From contig DAICZO010000207.1 in NCBI GenBank assembly GCA_027311125.1, positions 1-7,695 of the forward strand: a stretch of DNA of 7,695 bases, read 5' to 3'. The stretch is from Acidobacteriaceae bacterium. GTDB lineage: Bacteria; Acidobacteriota; Terriglobia; Terriglobales; Acidobacteriaceae. How positions within the stretch are numbered: the first letter of the stretch is position 1; the number at the start of each line of letters is the position of its first letter. Below, piece after piece: positions 1-6,263 of the stretch. The notes below the pieces were generated by a model. The model was given only the letters and a program-made list of their open reading frames with translations. It ran no database searches and was not told the origin of the DNA. The translations under genes and the position numbers were made by a program.

Positions 1-2
1 CC

Positions 3-713
3 TACTCCCACTCGCTGCTCTACACCATCGACCCCTACACCCAGACCGGCATCGTGGCCAGCATCAAGCTCTCCGACCACTGGCTGCTCCAGGCAGGCCT
101 CTCCGACGGCAACGACGTAGCCCTCTGGACCCCCGACGCCCAGCCCACCGGCACCGTCTGTGTCGACTTCACCTGGTCCAAAGGCAGTGACGCGCTCTAC
201 ACCTGCGCCAACTCCATCAACGATGGCAAGTACGCCTACAACAACCTGCAGTCGTACTACGAGACCTGGTACCACAAGCTCAACGCCACGTGGCACACCG
301 ACACCGAGGTCTGGTACATGTACGAGCGCGACGTGCCCAACGTCGCCAACAACCTCGCCCCCGGCCAAACCCCCATCACCCCCGAGACCGGGGCCAACGG
401 AGCCTTCTGCAAGCCCGGCCAACTCCGCTGCTTCGCCCCCGAGGTCGCCGTCGTCAACTACCTAGAGAAGCAGATCAACCCGAAAAACTATCTCTCCATC
501 CGCAACGAGTACGTCGACGACATCAAAGGCCAGCGCACCGGCTACGCCACCAAATACTCCGAGCACCTCCTCAGCTACGGCCACTGGATCGGCTCCACCA
601 TCCTCGTCCGTCCGGAGCTTCGTCTGGAGCACTCTTACAATCAGGCCGCCTACGACCTCGGCACCAAACACACCCAATTCATCGTCGCCGGCGACCTGAC
701 CTACCACTTCTAA
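3..713 (+). CDS. Outer-membrane beta-barrel porin, BBP2 (OmpL-like) type, C-terminal part
   Basis: The frame is open from the window edge at position 3 to TAA at 711-713, giving 236 residues of a gene that starts outside the window. The GTG at 54 is an internal Val codon, because the reading frame continues upstream without a stop. The protein shows repeating amphipathic, aromatic-rich strands (YYETWYHKL, TEVWYMYERD, YLSIRNEYVDD, RPELRLEHSYN) joined by polar loops, and it ends in an aromatic strand with a terminal Phe (DLTYHF), the usual C-terminal signal of outer-membrane barrels. The pattern matches the putative beta-barrel porin family BBP2 as I remember it from acidobacteria. Four cysteines (about residues 53, 68, 136 and 143 of the visible part) sit in loop-like segments. 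Its likely role is passage of small solutes or oligosaccharides across the outer membrane. It lies 97 bp upstream of the GH28 gene on the same strand, so a link to pectin use is possible but not shown. Family confidence is good; substrate is unknown. Confidence 0.8.
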   Translation, partial: YSHSLLYTIDPYTQTGIVASIKLSDHWLLQAGLSDGNDVALWTPDAQPTGTVCVDFTWSKGSDALYTCANSINDGKYAYNNLQSYYETWYHKLNATWHTDTEVWYMYERDVPNVANNLAPGQTPITPETGANGAFCKPGQLRCFAPEVAVVNYLEKQINPKNYLSIRNEYVDDIKGQRTGYATKYSEHLLSYGHWIGSTILVRPELRLEHSYNQAAYDLGTKHTQFIVAGDLTYHF

Positions 714-740
714 CCGTGGCGCCTCCCTCTGCTGCCCAGC

Positions 741-786
741 AGGTGGACCAGAAAAAAGGTCGCACCCTCCCTTTCTGGTCCTACCT
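741..786. repeat. Inverted repeat upstream of GH28 gene (possible operator or RNA hairpin)
   Basis: GGACCAGAAA at 745-754 and TTTCTGGTCC at 772-781 are perfect 10-base reverse complements with a 17-base spacer. The pairing extends outwards with AGGT (741-744) and ACCT (783-786) if one base (T782) is bulged, giving 14 pairs. The right arm ends 29 bases before the GH28 ATG, and no U-tract follows it, so it does not look like a classical terminator for the porin gene. An operator overlapping the GH28 promoter, or an RNA hairpin between the two genes, fits better. The repeat is certain; its function is inferred. Confidence 0.6.
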
Positions 787-801
787 CTTCTCTGCTAGGA
801 T
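772..801 (+). promoter_or_regulatory. Possible weak promoter for GH28 gene
   Basis: TAGGAT at 796-801 resembles a -10 box and ends nine bases before the ATG at 811. The only -35-like match at normal spacing is TTTCTG at 772-777 (18-base spacer), which is poor. That weak -35 falls inside the right arm of the inverted repeat, which would suit repressor or activator control. If real, the transcript would begin very close to the ATG. The AGGA within this stretch could instead act as a ribosome binding site ten bases from the ATG. Confidence 0.3.
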
Positions 802-810
802 TGCGTGCCT

Positions 811-2484
811 ATGGAATCTTTCAACACTGCACGTCGCGAACTCCTCAAATTTGGCGGCATTGGTCTGGCCGCTTCCGCCGTCACCCTGCCCGCCTTCGCT
901 GCCAAACCCTCTGGCCTGTCCGCCACCCCGCTCCTGTTCGACGTCCGCACCTACGGAGCCACCGGAGACGGCAAAACCGTCGACTCCCCCGCCATCAACA
1001 AGGCCATCGAAGCAGCCGCGGCGGCCGGCGGCGGAACCGTCTACTTCCCTGCCGGCACCTACGTCTGCTTCTCCATCCGCCTCAAAAGCTTCGTCGAGCT
1101 TTATCTCGCACAAGGCAGCACCATCCTCGCCGCCGACTCCCCGCTGCCCGGCCAGACCACCGGCTACATGGGCGGAACCTACGACGCCGCCGAACCTAAA
1201 ACCACCTACGACGCCTTCCAGGACTACGGCCACAATCACTGGCACAACTCCCTCCTCTGGGGCGAAGACCTCCACGACTTCGGCATCTCCGGCCCCGGCC
1301 TCATCCACGGCAAAGGCCTCAGCTTCGGAGGCGGCGGCACGCCCCGTGGCAACTATCCGATCTACCGCGCCGAGCAGGCAGGCGTCGGCAACAAAGCCAT
1401 CGCCCTCAAAAACTGCCGCAACGTCATCCTCCGCGACTTCTCCATCCTCAAAGGCGGCCACTTCGGCCTGCTGCTCACCGGCGTCGACAACCTCACCATC
1501 GACAACCTCACCATCGACACCGACCGCGACGGCATGGATATCGACTGCTGCAAAAACGTCCACGTCTCCAACTGCACCGTCAACTCTCCCTGGGACGACG
1601 GCATCTGTCCCAAATCCAGCTTCGCCCTCGGCTACGCTCGACCCACCGAAAACGTCACCATCACCAACTGCTACGTCAGCGGCTACTACGAGCTAGGCTC
1701 CATCATCGACGGCACCTTCAAGAAGTTCGCCCCCGAGGCCCACGTCCCCCGCAACGGTCGTATCAAGTGCGGCACTGAATCCAACGGCGGCTTCATCAAC
1801 ATCACCATCTCCAACTGCATCTGCGAAGGCTCCAAGGGCATCTCCATCGAGACCTCCGACGGTGCATTCGCGGAAGACATCGCCATCTCCAACATCACCA
1901 TGCGCGACACCATCGACGCGCCGCTCTTCCTGCGCCTCAATCGCCGCAACCGTGGCCCGCAGGACTCCATGCGTCCCGGCACCTTGCGGCGCGTGCTCAT
2001 CTCCAATCTCGTCTCCCACAACTCCACCGCATCCACCGCATCCATCCTCTCCGGCGTCCCCGGAAATCTCATCGAAGATATCAAGCTCTCCAACTGCTAC
2101 TTCGGCCACAAAGGACTGCCCACCAACGCGCTCACCGGCTGGGGAGACCGCACCAAGCCCATGCCTGACTGGCACAACATCGCCGTACCGGAACTCGAGG
2201 CCGACTACCCCGAACTCCTCCGCTTCGGACCCACGCCCTCCAACGCCTTCTTCATCCGCCACCTCAAAAATCTCGAGATGTCTCACGTCGAAGTCGCTCC
2301 GCAAAACCCCGACCCGCGTCCCGCCTTCTGGCTCGACGACGTCCACCGCGCCGACTTCATCGCCGTCACCGCGCCCACCAGCACACCTGCCTTCTCGTTC
2401 AAACAAGTTACCGACCTGCGCATCGCCATCAGCCGTGCCGCCAAGGACACGCAACTGGCCACCGCCGACAACCTCACCCTTTAA
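811..2484 (+). CDS. Tat-exported glycoside hydrolase family 28 (polygalacturonase-type) enzyme
   Basis: A 557-residue GH28-family right-handed beta-helix enzyme, expected to cleave galacturonic-acid linkages in pectin (polygalacturonase or rhamnogalacturonase type). I chose ATG 811 over GTG 805, two codons upstream, because it directly precedes a clean twin-arginine signal (TARRELLKFGG, hydrophobic run, then LPAFAA), implying Tat export. A pectate-lyase-3-like entry follows (FDVRTYGATGDGKT, near residues 43-56; GGGTVYFPAGTY). Active-site motifs align as DRDGMDID at 238-245 (for NTD), WDDGICPKSS at 261-270 (for the DD motif), GYYELGS at 291-297 (where the canonical GHG lies) and RIK at 317-319. 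The usual His is therefore not obvious, although this variant resembles a GH28 subgroup I recall from Bacteroidota with an S-G-F/Y-x-E-G-T/S pattern and RIK-GTESNGGF. The C-terminal half continues with helix coils such as PSNAFFIRHLKNLEM and RPAFWLDDVHRADF. The stop overlaps that of the convergent methyltransferase gene. Family certain; exact substrate unknown. Confidence 0.93.
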   Translation: MESFNTARRELLKFGGIGLAASAVTLPAFAAKPSGLSATPLLFDVRTYGATGDGKTVDSPAINKAIEAAAAAGGGTVYFPAGTYVCFSIRLKSFVELYLAQGSTILAADSPLPGQTTGYMGGTYDAAEPKTTYDAFQDYGHNHWHNSLLWGEDLHDFGISGPGLIHGKGLSFGGGGTPRGNYPIYRAEQAGVGNKAIALKNCRNVILRDFSILKGGHFGLLLTGVDNLTIDNLTIDTDRDGMDIDCCKNVHVSNCTVNSPWDDGICPKSSFALGYARPTENVTITNCYVSGYYELGSIIDGTFKKFAPEAHVPRNGRIKCGTESNGGFINITISNCICEGSKGISIETSDGAFAEDIAISNITMRDTIDAPLFLRLNRRNRGPQDSMRPGTLRRVLISNLVSHNSTASTASILSGVPGNLIEDIKLSNCYFGHKGLPTNALTGWGDRTKPMPDWHNIAVPELEADYPELLRFGPTPSNAFFIRHLKNLEMSHVEVAPQNPDPRPAFWLDDVHRADFIAVTAPTSTPAFSFKQVTDLRIAISRAAKDTQLATADNLTL

Positions 2485-3116
2485 CCGCCGCTGTCAGTGG
2501 ATGTACTTCGTCGCAGCACGAAGTACATCAACTGCTGCGTCTGTCCCGACGGCGTAACGTGGCTGTGCCTCTGCGACTCAACCAACCCAAACCGATCCCC
2601 CACCACCTGCATCAACCCTGCCTCGTCGTACCGCGAAACCGGCAGCCCGCTGCAACGCTCCGGCCCATCCACCGCAAACGTCGCCAGCACCAGCACCCCT
2701 CCCGGCCTTAGAATCCGCCCCACCTGCTCCCGATAAAGTTCGCGCTCCTCCTCCGTCCCCAGGAAGTGAAATACCGCCCGGTCATGGCAGAGATCGTAAC
2801 GCTCCGCCTCCAGCTCTGCCTGTAGAAAGTCCGCCGCAATCCAGCCTAGCGACGTAGCAGCCTCCCCCAGCCGCTGCTGCGAGACCGCCAGCGCACCCGC
2901 CGCCAGATCCAGCACCGTCACATCCTCATAGCCCGCACCCAACAGGTCATCCACCAGCGTCGAGGCGCCGCCACCAATATCCAGAATCGCCGCCTGCCGC
3001 GAAGCGGAATACCGTTCCATCAGCTCCAGCGACAGCTCCAGATGCGGCCGGTACCAACTCACCGACACCGCACTCTTGGCACGATAGACCTCGTCCCAAT
3101 GCGTCCTGCGATTCAT
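2481..3116 (-). CDS. Class I SAM-dependent methyltransferase
   Basis: A 211-residue cytoplasmic protein with a Rossmann-type methyltransferase fold. Motif I is ILDIGGGAS (residues 44-52); D70 in VLDLA is placed to bind the SAM ribose; AADF (95-98) is the next motif; YDLCHDRAVFHFL (107-119) and RILRPGG (134-140) follow. The N-terminus HWDEVYRAK...VSWYRPHLELSL is typical of a widespread uncharacterised subgroup of small methyltransferases. The acceptor cannot be read from sequence. ATG 3116 begins the conserved part; no good Shine-Dalgarno lies just upstream, but a -10-like TACGAT ends six bases before it. The gene lies 47 bp downstream of the GH106-like gene on the same strand, so readthrough is plausible. 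The last ten or so residues (LRRSTSTDSGG) are encoded partly by a 12-bp palindrome and look like an added tail. The stop codon shares TTAA with the GH28 stop. A role in sugar metabolism is not supported beyond proximity. Confidence 0.85.
   Translation of the reverse strand: MNRRTHWDEVYRAKSAVSVSWYRPHLELSLELMERYSASRQAAILDIGGGASTLVDDLLGAGYEDVTVLDLAAGALAVSQQRLGEAATSLGWIAADFLQAELEAERYDLCHDRAVFHFLGTEEERELYREQVGRILRPGGVLVLATFAVDGPERCSGLPVSRYDEAGLMQVVGDRFGLVESQRHSHVTPSGQTQQLMYFVLRRSTSTDSGG
2500..2529. repeat. Perfect 12-bp palindrome with 6-base loop at convergent gene ends
   Basis: GATGTACTTCGT (2500-2511) and ACGAAGTACATC (2518-2529) are exact reverse complements around the loop CGCAGC. The element lies inside the 3' coding end of the methyltransferase gene (codons for MYFVLRRSTS) and begins 15 bases after the GH28 stop. 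It would form a stable hairpin in the transcript of either strand. Neither side has a run of T, so it is not a textbook intrinsic terminator, but it may stall or protect the ends of both convergent mRNAs. The structure is seen directly; the function is inferred. Confidence 0.6.
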
Positions 3117-3122
3117 CCAACT

Positions 3123-3150
3123 ATCGTAATCCCAACCGTCCTCACCACAA
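3123..3150 (-). promoter_or_regulatory. Possible promoter for the methyltransferase gene, placed for a leaderless start
   Basis: On the minus strand TTGTGG (3145-3150) is followed after 16 bases by TACGAT (3123-3128), which ends six bases before ATG 3116. Transcription would then begin at or next to the start codon. The -10 matches consensus at four of six positions and the -35 at three. No convincing Shine-Dalgarno sits within 15 bases of the ATG, which agrees with a leaderless mRNA. The match is modest and may be chance. Confidence 0.35.
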
Positions 3151-3163
3151 CCTCCGCCGATGT

Positions 3164-5365
3164 CTACCGCAACATCAGCACTCGCATCTCGTAGGGCTTC
3201 AGCACCAGCTTCACCGACATCGTCCTGTGCTCCTCATCCCGGGTCGACACCATCGCTGCCACCCCACCCGTCTCGGAGTTCCACTCCTCCACCAACTGCC
3301 CATCATTCCGAAACGTCACCGCATGCTCGCTCGCCACAGCACTCTCGTTGAAGATCACATACACATCCGAGTCCTGCAAACGCCGCCTCATCACCTTCAC
3401 GGCAGCATCGTTCGTATCCAGCCAGACATCCGCCATCACCGCACTGCGTACCGCCGTATCGATAGCCGTCGGCACCACCTGCGCCCCCGGTGCCGCAGCC
3501 GGTGGATACGCCGGCGGAGTAGGTACCGCGCCCAACTGCGCCGACACCTCCACCTTCGCCCACGCAAAATCCGCAGCCGTCGCCGCACGCGCCTCCAGAT
3601 AGCTCCTGCCCGAGATCATCTCTGGCAGATGCCCCAGAAACAGCACCTTTCCTCCGCCCCGCGCAAACTCCTTCAGCCGCCCCAGCGCCGCCTCCGACAA
3701 CACCACCTCACCCGGTAGAATCACCGTCTGATATCTGTTCCCGCTCAGCGTCTCCAGCGTCCCTCGCCCAGCCTTCAAATCCGCAGCCAGTGCGTCCTCA
3801 CTGACCACGTCAAAATCAATCTGCCGCTCCGAGAGCATTCGCTCCGTCGCCACAAACGCCGTGTCCGCCGCCTCATCGCCCAGCCACATCGCACTACTGG
3901 GCAAATACAACGCCACCGTGGCCGCAGGCCGTCCCATCGAGAGCAGATAGCTCATCCGCCGCACATACCGCAGCAGCTCCGGATACCCCGCCTGCTGCAT
4001 ATACGGCGAAGCCCCCCGCCCCGGCGTCGTGGTGGCCGGAAAGTACATCGTCTCCACCAGGTTCACGCCACGCACCATCTGCTCGTTCAGCACATACCGC
4101 GCCATCGTCACATCCGGCTCCGGCCGATACGCCGCAAAGCTCTCCGTAAACGCCCGCGGCTTCCCATACACATGCGACACCGAACTCGCCAGCCGCGGAA
4201 AATCCGAGACCGTATCCGTCCATATCTGGTGCCAGATCGAGTCGATCCCCGGCACCTGCACATACTTCATATCGCGGAAGAACTCCCCCTCGCTCTTCAC
4301 CAACTGCATCTCCATCTCTTCATGGTTCAAATGCACCTGGTACTCCAGGTGATTCGCCGCGCACCACTCCCCCTGCACCTTGAAGAACCCATCCCGAAAC
4401 ATCTGCGCAAACACGTCATAGTAATCCGCCTTTGCACGCCGCTCCGTCGCAGTCATCTCCGTCGGCCTGGCCGCAAAAAATCCCGCGAGATAGGGCCGCA
4501 CATCGTACCCCTTCACCCGCTGAAACTCATCCAACAGCTTCGGCGTCCAGGGCACACCGCGTATGGAATAGTCCGGCTCGTCCCCGCGAAATCCCAGAAT
4601 CGTCTTGCCAAACTCATCCCCCACCGCCTTCCGGTACTGCTCATGGGTAAACTCCAGAAACTGCCGCGTCGCCGCCGGATCAAGATAATCCTCCAGCGAC
4701 TGCGAGCCATCCTTCACACGCTTCGGATTCGTATCGCTCCGCGTCGGCGAGGTGCTGAAACCATGCTCCACCACCATCACCACCCACTTGCCCGCCGGTG
4801 CTGTCCAGGCAATCGCTCCATCTGTAACCGGAATAGATACACGTGTGCCAGCTTCTTCGTTCCACGCCGTTACCGCCACCGTCTCTGGCTTCAGCGTTCG
4901 CTGTACCACCTCGCCCCCCACCGCCGGAATCCGCTCCGTCACCAGCAGCGCCTGCATCCGCATCTCCGGCTTCAACGCCGAAAACCTGCCCCCCGCAAAC
5001 CCGCTCGGATACCCCGCATCGTCCACAATCCACACCCGCATATCGCGCTGCTTCGCTTCCTGCACAAACATGCGAAAAAAGTCGAAGTACTCCGGCGAGA
5101 GATACCCAAACGACGCCCCATATCCATACTGCACCGTCACCGCCGTGTACCCCAGCGACTTCATAGTATCCAGATCCCGCCGGACGACCGTCGCATCCAC
5201 CGCGCCATTCAACCCGTAGTACGGCTCCGGCCCATACTCCGCCGGCGGTGCTGTCCACGCACGCTGCACCGCGGCAGCCGTCGGCACCTGCAGCCTCTGC
5301 CAGGGCTGCTGCGCCTCGCTGCGCATCGCCATACAAGCAACCAATACAGTCACAATCTTCTTCAT
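3164..5365 (-). CDS. Secreted GH106-like glycoside hydrolase (alpha-L-rhamnosidase type)
   Basis: A 733-residue protein starting at ATG 5365, chosen because GAGGTG (5371-5376) lies five bases upstream and a signal peptide follows at once (MKKIVTVLVACMAM, cleavage probably after RSEA). An upstream in-frame extension to 5401 lacks both. The mature protein begins with a catalytic barrel: PYYGLNGAVD (48-57), the conserved MKSLGYTAVTVQYGYG (68-83), and VWIVDDAGYPSG (111-122). LGFRGDEPDY (257-266) and FTESFAAY (406-413) hold acidic residues that are good candidates for catalysis. After GRPAATVALYLPSS (478-490) comes a Rossmann-like domain ending GGGKVLFLG (570-578), then a beta-sandwich with VYVIFNES (668-675) and a closing PYEMRVLML strand. 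The order resembles GH106 alpha-L-rhamnosidases, which release rhamnose from rhamnogalacturonan. At 733 residues it is shorter than the roughly 1,000-residue members I know, and no extra C-terminal sugar-binding domain is seen. It probably acts in the periplasm or outside the cell. Exact family number and specificity are inferred. Confidence 0.75.
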   Translation of the reverse strand: MKKIVTVLVACMAMRSEAQQPWQRLQVPTAAAVQRAWTAPPAEYGPEPYYGLNGAVDATVVRRDLDTMKSLGYTAVTVQYGYGASFGYLSPEYFDFFRMFVQEAKQRDMRVWIVDDAGYPSGFAGGRFSALKPEMRMQALLVTERIPAVGGEVVQRTLKPETVAVTAWNEEAGTRVSIPVTDGAIAWTAPAGKWVVMVVEHGFSTSPTRSDTNPKRVKDGSQSLEDYLDPAATRQFLEFTHEQYRKAVGDEFGKTILGFRGDEPDYSIRGVPWTPKLLDEFQRVKGYDVRPYLAGFFAARPTEMTATERRAKADYYDVFAQMFRDGFFKVQGEWCAANHLEYQVHLNHEEMEMQLVKSEGEFFRDMKYVQVPGIDSIWHQIWTDTVSDFPRLASSVSHVYGKPRAFTESFAAYRPEPDVTMARYVLNEQMVRGVNLVETMYFPATTTPGRGASPYMQQAGYPELLRYVRRMSYLLSMGRPAATVALYLPSSAMWLGDEAADTAFVATERMLSERQIDFDVVSEDALAADLKAGRGTLETLSGNRYQTVILPGEVVLSEAALGRLKEFARGGGKVLFLGHLPEMISGRSYLEARAATAADFAWAKVEVSAQLGAVPTPPAYPPAAAPGAQVVPTAIDTAVRSAVMADVWLDTNDAAVKVMRRRLQDSDVYVIFNESAVASEHAVTFRNDGQLVEEWNSETGGVAAMVSTRDEEHRTMSVKLVLKPYEMRVLMLR

Positions 5366-5370
5366 CGATC

Positions 5371-5376
5371 CACCTC
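5371..5376 (-). promoter_or_regulatory. Ribosome binding site deciding the GH106-like start
   Basis: Minus-strand GAGGTG ends five bases before ATG 5365 and is the only good Shine-Dalgarno in this region. It favours the 733-residue form with its signal peptide over the longer open frame beginning at 5401. Confidence 0.75.
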
Positions 5377-5436
5377 TCTCATCGCCCGCAGCGGCAACCA
5401 CCGCAGCACGAAAACCTGCCCCAGGGCCACCTGAGC

Positions 5437-5466
5437 TTTATACAGGCCACACCATACGTTTGGAAA
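5437..5466 (-). promoter_or_regulatory. Probable promoter of the GH106-like gene
   Basis: On the minus strand TTTCCA (5461-5466) and TATAAA (5437-5442) are separated by 18 bases, matching the -35 and -10 consensus at four and five of six positions. An AT-rich island, unusual in this GC-rich window (about 5464-5480, including the small inverted repeat AATAA-tttc-TTATT), lies just upstream of the -35 and could act as an UP-like element. The predicted transcript start near 5430 leaves a leader of about 65 bases. Direct repeats CAGGGCCAC (5422-5430) and CAGGCCAC (5443-5450) flank the -10. Confidence 0.5.
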
Positions 5467-5517
5467 TAATTTCTTATTGGGAATCATCTCCGCCCCGCCG
5501 CCCCCCTGCAAAATCAT

Positions 5518-5546
5518 TTGTACTCCGGCGCGCCTCGTGTTTTCAT
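5518..5546 (+). promoter_or_regulatory. Possible promoter for the GYF_2/DUF2752 gene pair
   Basis: TTGTAC (5518-5523) and TTTCAT (5541-5546) are 17 bases apart and match the -35 and -10 consensus at four of six positions each. A start near 5553 would give a leader of about 36 bases that contains the AGGAG ribosome binding site. This is a weak, eye-based call in the spacer between divergent genes. Confidence 0.3.
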
Positions 5547-5578
5547 CGTTCCACCACTATTCCGCCCCGCACGGCTGC

Positions 5579-5583
5579 AGGAG
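5579..5583 (+). promoter_or_regulatory. Ribosome binding site deciding the GYF_2 protein start
   Basis: AGGAG ends five bases before ATG 5589. It selects that start, which also coincides with the first residue of the GYF_2 domain, over an in-frame opening at 5460 that would add 43 residues of unrelated, Pro- and Arg-rich sequence. Confidence 0.8.
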
Positions 5584-5588
5584 CCAAC

Positions 5589-6263
5589 ATGCACTATCAG
5601 GTCTCACGCAATGGACAGATGTACGGTCCCTATACCCTGGAAGACCTCCAGCGTTACGTCGCCTCCGGTAATGTACTGCTCACCGATCTCGCCAAAAGCG
5701 AAGGCATGGCCGACTGGCTGCCCGTGGCCCAGATTATCGGTACGCAGATCCCCCAGCCACCCGCCGAACCCACAGCCCAGCCCTACGCCGCTGCGTCCGG
5801 CCTCGCCTACCCCGACCCGCCAGACCTCAGCTGGGGCCTCGTCCTGCTCTTCGACATCCTCACCTGCGGCGTCTTCGGACTGGTCTGGTCGCTCGTGCAG
5901 GCCGCCTGGTTCCAGAAGATCCGGCCCACCAGCAAGGTGCTCACGTTCTACATCATCGCTGGCGTCCTCGGCATCACCAACCTCGGCCAGACGGCCCTGG
6001 TCTTCAACATGAGCTTCCACCACACCGCCCCCAGCCACAACTTCGTCGGCAACTTCATCGGCCTCGCCACCTGGGTCGTCAGCCTGCTCGCCCGCTTCAC
6101 CTTCCGCTCCGAATTGGAGCAGCACTACAACGGTCCGGAGCCCGTCGGCCTGCGCCTCGGCTTCCTCATGACCTTCTTCTTCAGCGTCTACTACTTCCAA
6201 TACCACTTCAACCGCATCAACCAGATCAAGCTGGCCCTGCGTTATCGGGGTACCGCAGTGTGA
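5589..6263 (+). CDS. GYF_2-domain membrane protein with four predicted transmembrane segments
   Basis: A 224-residue inner-membrane protein. Residues 2-50 form a GYF_2 domain (YQVSRNGQMYGPYTLEDL, G13-P14-Y15, then GMADWLPVAQI with W43), a small cytoplasmic module thought to bind proline-rich peptides. A Pro/Ala-rich linker (about 54-79) follows. Four hydrophobic stretches are visible: about 82-105 (LVLLFDILTCGVFGLVWSLV), 117-140, 152-170 and 187-205 (LGFLMTFFFSVYYFQ). The first membrane segment and the following basic loop (AAWFQKIRP) recall DUF4234-type proteins. No enzymatic motif is seen. Its stop codon overlaps the start of the DUF2752 gene by four bases (GTGA), so the two proteins are probably made together and may interact. 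The start is fixed by AGGAG five bases upstream. Function is unknown; a scaffold or envelope-related membrane role is a guess from domain content. Confidence 0.85.
   Translation: MHYQVSRNGQMYGPYTLEDLQRYVASGNVLLTDLAKSEGMADWLPVAQIIGTQIPQPPAEPTAQPYAAASGLAYPDPPDLSWGLVLLFDILTCGVFGLVWSLVQAAWFQKIRPTSKVLTFYIIAGVLGITNLGQTALVFNMSFHHTAPSHNFVGNFIGLATWVVSLLARFTFRSELEQHYNGPEPVGLRLGFLMTFFFSVYYFQYHFNRINQIKLALRYRGTAV

Noticed and set aside
54..56. GTG at 54 as the porin start
   Set aside because: The same frame is open and barrel-like from position 3, so the gene simply begins outside the window.
714..810. Riboswitch in the porin-GH28 gap
   Set aside because: Only a simple two-arm inverted repeat and a tiny CTGCT/AGCAG hairpin are visible, with no multi-helix junction or known conserved core.
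781..1563. Minus-strand frame antisense to GH28, rich in Val, Gly, Ala, Asp
   Set aside because: The composition is the expected mirror of third-position GC bias, and no start signal or recognisable motif is present.
290..1696. Long plus-strand open frame spanning the porin end and GH28 start
   Set aside because: Its product is an Arg/Pro/Ser/Thr-rich low-complexity string typical of an out-of-frame reading of GC-rich DNA, and it overlaps two genes with clear homology.
2497..2736. Small plus-strand frame beginning within the palindrome (MDVLRRSTKYI...)
   Set aside because: Its first residues mirror the methyltransferase tail because of the palindrome; the rest shows no family features and overlaps the methyltransferase gene.
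4172..5434. 420-codon plus-strand open frame opposite the GH106-like gene
   Set aside because: The product is dominated by Arg, His, Pro and Leu without any domain; the minus-strand frame has a signal peptide, Shine-Dalgarno and conserved motifs.
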